A DNA stretch of 64,000 bases from Candidatus Iainarchaeum sp. (GTDB lineage Archaea > B1Sed10-29 > WALL01 > JAGHAM01). Of the stretch, positions 35,436 to 42,006 are shown in pieces (the stretch's first letter is position 1; each line of letters starts with the position of its first letter). Under the pieces are notes generated by a model. The model was not told where the DNA came from. It saw nothing but the letters and a program-made list of their open reading frames with translations, and searched no databases. The stretch spans positions 13,062-77,061 of the forward strand of contig JAGHAM010000004.1 in NCBI GenBank assembly GCA_021161465.1. The letters are read 5' to 3'. The translations under genes were made by a program, and so were the position numbers.

Positions 35436-36548
35436 ATGTTCTCGGGGGGTTTAAAGAAAGCAGTTAAGGTATTTGTTTTTCTTGCTGCAATCTACACCTT
35501 CCTTTTAAGTATCCATCTGTTGTCATCTGGGCTTAAGAGGCTCGGCAGTGGCTTCGTTAAGTCACTTATAAGCTCAACTTCCGACCCATTGACCGGGCTT
35601 TTTGTTGGTATCCTAGCGACGAGTGTCATCCAATCTTCTTCAGCTACAACTTCCATGGTGGTTTCTCTAGTTGCGGCAAATCCTGCGTTCCTACCAAACG
35701 CTGTCCCTATAGTTATGGGTGCGAATATTGGCACGACTGTGACGAATATCCTGGTTTCCTTTGGCCATATGACCAGGAGAAAAGAATTCAAGAAAGCTCT
35801 TGCAGGAGCAACCGTTCATGATTTCTTCAATCTAATAGCGGTGACTATTTTGTTCCCAATTGAATTGTTATTTCATCCTTTGAGAACTATGGCAATTTTC
35901 CTTGGCAATGAATTTGCTGGGCTCGGTGGGTTGACTATGGTTTCTCCATTGAAGCTTGTGCTTTCCCCTGCTTCTGATTTTATAGTTTCGTTTTTGTCCC
36001 AGCTTCAACCGCTGTGGTTTGCTAATGCAGCGGTAATAGCTGCCGCAATAGGTTTGTTGATATTCTCGCTGAATACTATTGTCCAGTTAACGCGTCGCTT
36101 TGCTGAGGCAATCCAGGAGAACATATTCGATAAATACCTCTTTAAAGCAGCGCTCCTTTCGTTCCTTATAGGCTTGCTTCTAACTGCCATAGTGCAGTCT
36201 AGTTCTGTCACTACGTCCATGTCTGTTCCACTGGTTGGTTCTGGTTTGATAACTGTAGAGCAGGTGTTCCCTTATGTGCTTGGGGCAAATGTGGGTACAA
36301 CTGTGACCGCTCTCCTCGCTGCACTTGGAACTGCTTCAAAAGAGGCTGTGCAAATAGCTCTTGTACATTTACTTTTTAATGTGGTTGCTATTTGTTTAAT
36401 TTACCCGTTCAGGTTTGTTCCTATCTCACTTGCGAAACGGCTTGGAGAGCTAGCATCCGAGAAGAGGAAGTATGCAATAGCTTACGTGGTGACTGCTTTT
36501 TATATAATTCCAATCATTTACATAATACTAACAAATTGGGGTGGTTAA
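35436..36548 (+). CDS. Na/Pi cotransporter family protein (NptA/PNaS-like)
   Basis: 370 residues from ATG 35436; a TATA box at about 35401-35410 makes this Met a better leaderless start than the one at 35418. Duplicated Na/Pi symporter motif: 'VIQSSSATTSMVVSLV' with 'MGANIGTTVTNIL', and 'IVQSSSVTTSMSVPLV' with 'LGANVGTTVTALL'. About eight to ten membrane segments. It imports phosphate with sodium, by family. A PhoU-like gene starts immediately after the stop codon, so the two are one operon. Confidence 0.85.
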   Translation: MFSGGLKKAVKVFVFLAAIYTFLLSIHLLSSGLKRLGSGFVKSLISSTSDPLTGLFVGILATSVIQSSSATTSMVVSLVAANPAFLPNAVPIVMGANIGTTVTNILVSFGHMTRRKEFKKALAGATVHDFFNLIAVTILFPIELLFHPLRTMAIFLGNEFAGLGGLTMVSPLKLVLSPASDFIVSFLSQLQPLWFANAAVIAAAIGLLIFSLNTIVQLTRRFAEAIQENIFDKYLFKAALLSFLIGLLLTAIVQSSSVTTSMSVPLVGSGLITVEQVFPYVLGANVGTTVTALLAALGTASKEAVQIALVHLLFNVVAICLIYPFRFVPISLAKRLGELASEKRKYAIAYVVTAFYIIPIIYIILTNWGG

Positions 36549-37214
36549 GTGGTTTTCAAGGATATTGTCGATGCTTTTACCAAGAGCAATATGGTGAAAC
36601 AGACCTATGAGGAGGTTGGTGAGATGCACCATGAACTTGAAAGGATGTTTAAGGAGGCAAGGAACTGTCTGGTTGGTGGTGGCACTATCAATAAGGTTGT
36701 AGAGGAGGATGTCTTGGTGAACAAAAAACAAATTCATATTAGAAAACAGATTATAAACTACTTAGCGATGAATTCTGCCCCAGATGTAACTGCAGCATTA
36801 GAGTTAGTTGAAATAGCTAGTGAATATGAGCGCATTGGGGACTACTGTAAAAATCTATCTCAGCTTGAAACCATATATGGTATAAATTTGTCCAATGATA
36901 GTCCAAGCAAGAAAATTATCGAGATGACAGATTTGATAGAGGAGGAATTCCATTTAGTCCACGATGCTGTGAAATATGAGGATGAAAAACTGGCTAAAAA
37001 GTGTGAGAAGCGCCACAAGGAGATGAAAGTCCTTCATCAGGAACTTATAGAGTGCATAAAAAAACATCCTGAGATGAAGGCTGTCAAAGCCGCAGTGTAT
37101 TCGTCAGCTGGGACCTACTGCAGGCGAATAAGCGCGCACCTTAAGAATGTATCCACAGCTGTGACGAACCCATTCCCAGAGATGGGTTTCAGGCTTGGCA
37201 AATATACCGACTAA
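36549..37214 (+). CDS. PhoU-like phosphate regulator
   Basis: 221 residues from a GTG that directly follows the transporter stop (36546-36548). Two helical halves of PhoU type: 'MVKQTYEEVGEMHHELERMF' and 'LIEEEFHLVHDAVKYEDEKLAKK', with 'EIASEYERIGDYCKNL' and 'RRISAHLKNVSTAV' carrying the E/D-rich metal-binding helices. PhoU proteins act with phosphate transporters; here the fusion-like spacing with an NptA-type carrier, rather than Pst, indicates a dedicated partner. Confidence 0.8.
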   Translation: MVFKDIVDAFTKSNMVKQTYEEVGEMHHELERMFKEARNCLVGGGTINKVVEEDVLVNKKQIHIRKQIINYLAMNSAPDVTAALELVEIASEYERIGDYCKNLSQLETIYGINLSNDSPSKKIIEMTDLIEEEFHLVHDAVKYEDEKLAKKCEKRHKEMKVLHQELIECIKKHPEMKAVKAAVYSSAGTYCRRISAHLKNVSTAVTNPFPEMGFRLGKYTD

Positions 37215-37271
37215 CTTGCAAAACACATAAGCCTTTTTATGTTAACAGTGAAAAATATAATGTTGGTATTC

Positions 37272-38099
37272 ATGGACTTTAAAAAACTCAGAGAGAAGGC
37301 ATTTAAGGAAACTATTAATGAAGTTCGCAAGGAGAAGAAAGAAACTGATAACCTTGTTGTCCAGGCTGTTGAGGCGATAGATGAGCTTGATGATATCACG
37401 AATATCATAGTTGAGAGAGTGAAGAACTGGTATGCCTTCCACTACCCAGAGCTTGAAAAGCTCGTGAAGGATCCTATGCTATACCTGCTTATAATAAAGG
37501 AGATTAAATCGAGAGACCAAATGCTCGCTGAAAAACTCGAGAGGTTTGTCGGGCCAGAACGGGCAAAAGCTATTGCAGAGAAAGCTGTTGGGTCTATGGG
37601 GGCCGAGATTGTAGATAAAGACCTGCAAAGGCTTGTACATCTGGCAGAGCTTGGGATTCATGCAAGACAAGAAAGGGATGAGTTGGCCGATTACATAGAA
37701 GAGAGGACAAAAGAAATCACACCAAACCTTCATGCTATGCTTGGTGGTATGCTTGCTGCAAGGCTTATAGCGAGAGCAGGTTCACTTGAGCGGCTAGCTA
37801 AAATGCCTGCCAGCACCGTGCAGGTACTGGGCGCGGAGAAGGCATTGTTTGCACATCTGCGTAGGGGTGTTCCTTCTCCAAAGCATGGTTTGATATTCCA
37901 GTTCCCACAGATAATCCAGTCCCCAAAGAAGCAGCGTGGGAAGATATCCAGGGCGCTGGCTGGGAAGGTTTCCATAGCAGCCAAGGAGGATTTCTTTGGA
38001 AATAAGGATATAAGCAAAGAACTAATTCAAAGCTTTGAAAAGCGGGTTGAGGCTATAAAGGAGGGAGCATCAAAGAAGAAGGGTGGCAAGCATGAATGA
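37272..38099 (+). CDS. nop5: Nop5/Nop56-58 family, core subunit of C/D RNP
   Basis: 275 residues from ATG 37272; earlier in-frame starts at 37239 and 37260 give no family sequence. The central coiled coil ('NEVRKEKKETDNLVVQAVEAI') and the Nop domain ('TPNLHAMLGGMLAARLIARAGSLERLAKMP', 'VQVLGAEKALFAHLRRG', 'PKHGLIFQFPQI') are complete. The N-terminal fibrillarin-binding beta domain of ordinary archaeal Nop5 is missing. The start of flpA overlaps this gene's end, as expected for the operon. It works with the C/D sRNA at 13141-13205. Confidence 0.9.
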   Translation: MDFKKLREKAFKETINEVRKEKKETDNLVVQAVEAIDELDDITNIIVERVKNWYAFHYPELEKLVKDPMLYLLIIKEIKSRDQMLAEKLERFVGPERAKAIAEKAVGSMGAEIVDKDLQRLVHLAELGIHARQERDELADYIEERTKEITPNLHAMLGGMLAARLIARAGSLERLAKMPASTVQVLGAEKALFAHLRRGVPSPKHGLIFQFPQIIQSPKKQRGKISRALAGKVSIAAKEDFFGNKDISKELIQSFEKRVEAIKEGASKKKGGKHE

Positions 38100-38748
38100 A
38101 ATCTTTCATAATGTTTTCCGTGAAGGCAACAAACTTTACACAAAGAACTTAGTTCCTGGGCAACGGGTTTACGGAGAAAAACTTTTGGAAACTGGCCGGG
38201 GAGAGCTGAGGGAATGGAACCCAAACAGGTCCAAGCTGGCTGCGGTGATACTAAAGGGCTTGAAAACGTTTCCACTCAAGCAAGATTCAAAGGTGCTCTA
38301 TCTCGGTGCTGCCCAGGGAACCACTGCATCACACGTTAGCGATGTAGTGGACAAAGGTTATGTTATCTGTGTTGATGTATCCTCTAAGGCTATGGAGGAG
38401 CTGATACCTCTGTGCGAATCCCGCCAGAATATGCTTCCGGTTCTTGGAGATGCTAACAGGCCTGGAGAGTATGCTAAGTATACTCTTGGAATTAATATGA
38501 TTTATCAGGATGTTGCCCAACCAAACCAAGCTAAAATACTGCTAAAGAACGCTTCACTGCTTGATCCAGGGGAGTACGCTATCTTATGTATTAAAAGTAG
38601 GTCAATAGATGTTGCAGAAGACCCAAAGAAAATCATCAAAAAAGAGTTGGAATCCGTTTCTGATGGTTTTTTTGTGAGAGAGGTGATTGACCTCGAGCCA
38701 TACCACATGGACCATGCACTAGCTGTGTGTGAGAAAAAACTTAGTTAG
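38092..38748 (+). CDS. flpA: fibrillarin-like rRNA/tRNA 2'-O-methyltransferase
   Basis: 218 residues from ATG 38092 (a GTG at 38083 is an alternative), overlapping the last codons of nop5. S-adenosylmethionine-binding class I fold: 'VLYLGAAQGTTASHVSDVV', acidic end of strand 2 'VICVDVSSKAMEEL', and 'NMIYQDVAQPNQAKILLKNA' with the conserved catalytic Asp and Lys of fibrillarin. Methylates the 2'-OH of target RNAs under guide RNA control. Overlaps the convergent Dsb-like gene by four bases. Confidence 0.95.
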   Translation: MNEIFHNVFREGNKLYTKNLVPGQRVYGEKLLETGRGELREWNPNRSKLAAVILKGLKTFPLKQDSKVLYLGAAQGTTASHVSDVVDKGYVICVDVSSKAMEELIPLCESRQNMLPVLGDANRPGEYAKYTLGINMIYQDVAQPNQAKILLKNASLLDPGEYAILCIKSRSIDVAEDPKKIIKKELESVSDGFFVREVIDLEPYHMDHALAVCEKKLS

Positions 38749-39710
38749 GCCAGGTTATAGTCAATTATGCGCTTCATCATCACGAAGGGCTGTGCTCCAC
38801 CAATCAAGCTATCACCGATGTAAAAGGAGGGGGCTACTATGGCTCCTTCTTTTATTGCCAGCTGGTAGTCTCCCTGTACTGTGCTTACCTTTTCCCCGTT
38901 TCCAAAGCATGTGTTGAACTCTTCCATATCGAGACCAACCTTCATAGCATAGCTCTTTAAGTCTTCGTCAGACAGTGCATCCTTCAAAGATTCTGGATCC
39001 CAGTTATCATAAAGCACATCATGATATTCCCAGAATTTACCTTGGTCATAAGCGCATTCTGCTGCCTCTGCTGCCCTTTCTGACCTAGGGTGTATGCTTG
39101 TGAGCGGGAAGTTGATGAATACATATTTTGCCTTGCCAGTGTCAACATAATCTTTTATGATTTTCTTGTAGGTTGTTCTGTAGAAGTTCCTGCAGTATGC
39201 ACAGTCGAAATCACCAAATTCAACTATCGTGAGCTTTGCTGACATATTTCCCTTTATGGGCTGTCCATCAAGGTTTATCTTCGATGGCGACAGTTCAGGT
39301 GTCATTAAAACAAAGTATATCTTTTCTATCTTTAGGGTTCTGTCATCCACCCTGACTTCTATAATCTTTAGGCCTTCGTTTGTTTTAGCTTCATAGTCTA
39401 CAAGCCATTTGCCATTAGCGAAATTGTATCTGGTATTTTTTATTGAACCGCCGTATCTAAGGCGTGTCAGAGTACTTAGCACAAGATGGTTCACATCATT
39501 ATTTGTCCTTATTGGAAGGATTATGTTGGAAACAGACGAGGAGGGCACATTCATGTTGCATACCCTCTCCTCTTTTAGCACTTGACTGGTTCCAGCAAGT
39601 ATGCCAATCATCAGGGTTGCTGAGATAAATACAATTATCAAATACCATGTTCCCGGAGGTATATCCCATGGACATTCTTCGCTCAGCAACTTCTTGAGCT
39701 TTTCCATCAT
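38745..39710 (-). CDS. membrane-anchored DsbA-like thiol oxidoreductase
   Basis: 321 residues. The start must be ATG 39710 (or 39707): a longer open frame to 39791 runs into the 3' end of tRNA-Ile (39731). One N-terminal membrane segment ('TWYLIIVFISATLMIGILAG'), a beta-rich domain, then a thioredoxin-fold DSBA domain: 'VEFGDFDCAYCRNFYRTTY' (CAYC active site), 'VFINFPLTSIHPRSERAAEAA' and cis-Pro loop 'AIVAPSFYIGD'. It probably makes or shuffles disulfides outside the cell, fitting the Cys-rich lipoproteins in this window. Confidence 0.85.
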   Translation of the reverse strand: MMEKLKKLLSEECPWDIPPGTWYLIIVFISATLMIGILAGTSQVLKEERVCNMNVPSSSVSNIILPIRTNNDVNHLVLSTLTRLRYGGSIKNTRYNFANGKWLVDYEAKTNEGLKIIEVRVDDRTLKIEKIYFVLMTPELSPSKINLDGQPIKGNMSAKLTIVEFGDFDCAYCRNFYRTTYKKIIKDYVDTGKAKYVFINFPLTSIHPRSERAAEAAECAYDQGKFWEYHDVLYDNWDPESLKDALSDEDLKSYAMKVGLDMEEFNTCFGNGEKVSTVQGDYQLAIKEGAIVAPSFYIGDSLIGGAQPFVMMKRIIDYNLA

Positions 39711-39745
39711 GTTATTACTCCATTTGTAGGTGGGCGCGAAGGGAC

Positions 39746-40066
39746 TTTCCACCCCAATAGGGGGTTTGAGGCGCACCAACCTTCCCTGCACACATGGATT
39801 TGATAACCTTCTATCTCCATGCAGGTACCCTCTGCAGGGTTAGAGGTTCGTCCAGACCATAAGTCTAAACGTGTGCACCCTTTTCTTCCTGCGTATCGGG
39901 TGGCCTCGTGCCACCCCTGCAGGTTTAGAGATTCGTTCTAGACTGTAGGTCTAGAACGGGTGCAACCCTCCTGGTGCAACCAATCTTCCTACAATCGGGA
40001 TACGGATGATATTCCATCCCCATGCAGGTTTAGAAAGGGTGCAACCCTCCTGGTGCAACCAATCTT
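39746..40066 (-). other. 321-nt T-loop intron of tRNA-Ile made of four units
   Basis: It reads as four concatenated units that each begin with AAG and end near GG: 40066-39988 (79 nt), 39987-39888 (100 nt), 39887-39784 (104 nt) and 39783-39746 (38 nt). The first 30 bases of units 1 and 2 are identical (40066-40037 and 39987-39958). Each of the first three contains a variant of TTCTAAACCTGCA. No open reading frame of note. The boundary of unit 1 is exactly the 5' splice position deduced from the tRNA fold. Confidence 0.75.
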
Positions 40067-40087
40067 TCGAACCCTCGGCCTCAGGTT

Positions 40088-40122
40088 ATCCTCAGCCACG
40101 CTGAGTGTACCAGAACGGGCCT
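40088..40122 (-). other. 35-nt anticodon-loop intron of tRNA-Ile
   Basis: At 37/38. It contains the hairpin CTCAGC-GTG-GCTGAG. The junction may shift by one base because A37/A38 are flanked by A. Confidence 0.75.
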
Positions 40123-40180
40123 TATAAGACCTGCGCTCTGACCTGGCTAAGCTACGCGCCCACATTTATGGTTTAGCGCT

Positions 40181-40193
40181 TTATATATTTAAA
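40181..40193 (-). promoter_or_regulatory. TATA box of tRNA-Ile
   Basis: TTAAATATATAA on the minus strand lies 20-32 bases upstream of the first base of tRNA-Ile (40161). Confidence 0.6.
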
Positions 40194-40269
40194 ACCTACT
40201 TTAGTGATTATCTCCTTTATATTCGTTTTACCAGCACTTTTTTAATGTAGTTAATCTTAATTTTCCCCT

Positions 40270-40905
40270 ATGGTGTTTTGGGATCTTGAATCAAAACGTC
40301 AGTCAATACATCTGGTTTTTGGGGTATTGTTTGCATTTATTGTGTACATGTTGAAACCCGAGCAGAGCTTTGCATTTTTACTTGGTGGGGCAGCTTTGAC
40401 TCTCCTGTTATCGTTGGAGATATCTGAGGGTAGGAAGGTTCCTGTGTTTTACTGGGTTGTTAGGCATACAGAAAGGGCGAACAATAAACCAGGCAGTGGG
40501 GTGACGTGGTACTTCTTTGGAGTTTTGCTGACATTCTCAATATTTTATTTCTATTTCAATGTGCCGAAGGAGATAATTGTAGCATCCATGTTGATTCTCG
40601 CTATTGGGGACTCAGTTTGCACAGGGCTTGGGAGAAAGCTTGGCAGAAGGCTCCTACCCAAGACACAGACAAAATCATGGGCGGGTAGTGGGCTCGGATT
40701 CTTATTTTCATTCTTAGGCGCGTCTGTGCCCCTGGCTAATATTTTCCCGCCAGAGCAAACAGTGACCATCGCACTGATTGGTGCAGCTGTTGGGATGCTA
40801 ACAGAAGCATATCTAAGGAAGCTCAATGATAACTTAACTATCCCAGTAGTTTCATGTGCTGCGATGAGCTTAGCAGCTTATTGGCTTGGTTGGATTGCAA
40901 TTTAA
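40270..40905 (+). CDS. dolichol-kinase/CTP-dependent lipid kinase-like protein
   Basis: 211 residues. Membrane protein of the same family as the C-terminal half of 19951-20880: 'KRQSIHLVFGVLFAFIVYM', 'ASMLILAIGDSVCTGLGRKLGRR', 'KSWAGSGLGFLFSFLGA', 'GMLTEAYLRKLNDNLTIPVVS'. The order 'R-Q-x-x-H', 'GDSxxxxxGRKxG', 'KSxxGSxxxF' and 'xE...NDNLxIP' matches dolichol kinase and DGK1, which use CTP. Lipid substrate unknown. A TATA-like box near 40238-40246 fits a leaderless start. Confidence 0.75.
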   Translation: MVFWDLESKRQSIHLVFGVLFAFIVYMLKPEQSFAFLLGGAALTLLLSLEISEGRKVPVFYWVVRHTERANNKPGSGVTWYFFGVLLTFSIFYFYFNVPKEIIVASMLILAIGDSVCTGLGRKLGRRLLPKTQTKSWAGSGLGFLFSFLGASVPLANIFPPEQTVTIALIGAAVGMLTEAYLRKLNDNLTIPVVSCAAMSLAAYWLGWIAI

Positions 40906-40988
40906 GATAATAGTGTCTTAGCCGCCACCTTGACAGCCCTCATCATAAAGGCGCCACAAGATTGCACTCTAAGGTAATGGTGTCTTAG
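40893..40988. repeat. imperfect 29-30 bp direct repeat at two gene ends
   Basis: About 40893-40922 and 40959-40988 share GATTGCA..T.TAAG.TAAT.GTGTCTTAG, 66 bp apart. The first copy holds the stop codon of the lipid-kinase gene, the second that of the convergent CBS gene. Probably a local duplication. Confidence 0.5.
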
Positions 40989-41433
40989 TGAGATCAGCCC
41001 GGGTTACCAATCCTAGCAGTTTGCCATTCTCCACCACAGGCAGATGTGTTAACTTCTTTTTGGACATTATATCAGCTGCTTCAGTAACATGCATCTCAGG
41101 CTTTGCGGTTACTGGACTTTTGTCCATAATGTCTTTCACTCTATTGTGTTTCAGTTTGCTGAATTCATTTTCCGCTTCATCTATCTCCGCCCACAGGTCT
41201 TCAGCTACTTCAATTACATCGAACGGTGAAGGCAGAATAAGCTCGGCTCCAAACTCATGGACTTCCATGAACTTTAGAATTTGTTCGTTTGTCAGCAGCC
41301 CTACGAGTTTGCCTTCCTCAACCACTGGTGCCCCGCTTATTTTTTCTTTCTTAAACTTTCTTATTGCATCAACTATAGGCTCATTTGGGCTTAGCGTTAT
41401 TGGTTCTTTTATCATTACATCCTTGACCAGCAT
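40969..41433 (-). CDS. two-CBS-domain protein
   Basis: 154 residues from ATG 41433 (a TATA-like box about 28 bases upstream favours it over the ATG at 41454). Two CBS units: 'VKDVMIKEPITLSPNEPIVDAIRKF...SGAPVVEEGKLVGLLTNEQILKF' and 'VKDIMDKSPVTAKPEMHVTEAADIM...THLPVVENGKLLGLVTRADL'. The pair probably binds an adenine nucleotide and regulates a separate partner that cannot be identified here. Confidence 0.85.
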   Translation of the reverse strand: MLVKDVMIKEPITLSPNEPIVDAIRKFKKEKISGAPVVEEGKLVGLLTNEQILKFMEVHEFGAELILPSPFDVIEVAEDLWAEIDEAENEFSKLKHNRVKDIMDKSPVTAKPEMHVTEAADIMSKKKLTHLPVVENGKLLGLVTRADLTKTPLP

Positions 41434-41504
41434 GAAGAATATAACGCAGCACAACTATTAAAAACTTTTGGGGAGAAAGAGCAGACGATTTTTATGAAGC
41501 GGAG

Positions 41505-41579
41505 CTGTCCTCCTGATCATACTATCACCCTCTTGCTTACTATAATGGGGGCAAATCAATTGTGACATGATAAGGACAG
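41505..41579 (+). other. intergenic element able to form a long hairpin
   Basis: CTGTCCT (41505-41511) pairs with AGGACAG (41573-41579), and inside it ATCAT (41516-41520) pairs with ATGAT (41567-41571). The paired arms enclose about 45 bases. AACA directly follows the outer stem, reminiscent of an H/ACA guide, but the internal loop is too small for a standard pseudouridylation pocket. A T-rich box at about 41488-41494 may be its promoter. Confidence 0.3.
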
Positions 41580-41687
41580 AACATATAAAGGAAAATTGCA
41601 TCGAAGACGTTAGGTCAGCGAAAAGGTAAGAAACACTTAAAAAGCATGGAGTCTAAAATATATGAGTAATTCTGTAAAGGTGTTCAA

Positions 41688-41978
41688 ATGAAGGTTAAAG
41701 ACTTACAGGTTAGAAAATCTGTTGATTCTATCGAATTGGAGATAGTTAGTATTGATGAGCCGAGGACTTGGTCGAACCCACGTGGTTCTGGAAGGGTTGC
41801 TTCTGCAACGGCTAAAGATGATACTGGTGAGGTTAAACTGACTCTCTGGAATGATGACATTGACAAGGTCAAGAAAGGAGATACAATAGTCATAGAAAAT
41901 GGATGGGTTGGAGAGTTCCAGGGAGAGAAGCAGTTATCCACAGGAAGGTACGGGAAGCTCACGGTTAACCCAAAATAA
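41688..41978 (+). CDS. RPA-like single OB-fold DNA-binding protein
   Basis: 96 residues, one OB fold: 'SIELEIVSIDEPRTWSNPRGSGRVASATAKDDTGEVKLTLWNDDIDKVKKGDTIVIENGWVGEFQGEKQLSTG'. The 'DDTGEVKLTLWNDDID' and 'GxxxxFxGxxQLSxG' patterns match the archaeal RPA/SOSS-B group, which coats single-stranded DNA. A TATA box at about 41655-41663 fits a leaderless start. It precedes argS by 28 bases. Confidence 0.8.
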   Translation: MKVKDLQVRKSVDSIELEIVSIDEPRTWSNPRGSGRVASATAKDDTGEVKLTLWNDDIDKVKKGDTIVIENGWVGEFQGEKQLSTGRYGKLTVNPK

Positions 41979-42006
41979 TAAAAAACATCACCGGTAAAAC
42001 AATCTT

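Larger units (their letters stand above)
39731..40161 (-). tRNA. tRNA-Ile(TAT) with a 321-nt T-loop intron
   Basis: Hand fold on the minus strand. Acceptor GGGCGCG (40161-40155) pairs with CGCGCCC (39738-39732); A73 is 39731; no CCA. D stem GCTT (40152-40149) faces GAGC (40138-40135). Anticodon stem CAGGT (40133-40129) pairs with ACCTG (40086-40082), and anticodon TAT is 40126-40124. T stem GAGGG (40076-40072) pairs with CCCTT (39743-39739) with one G-U, and the loop becomes TTCGAGT after splicing. Introns: about 35 nt at 37/38 (40122-40088) and 321 nt after A58 (40066-39746). UAU reads the rare AUA codon. Confidence 0.87.

Noticed and set aside
39711-39791. N-terminal extension of the Dsb-like protein
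   Set aside because: The extension would be translated from the 3' part of tRNA-Ile; a Met pair at 39710/39707 just before the membrane segment fits better.
40893-40990. Second C/D box sRNA on the minus strand (ATGATGA near 40944)
   Set aside because: A C box is visible but no CTGA follows at a proper distance on either side.
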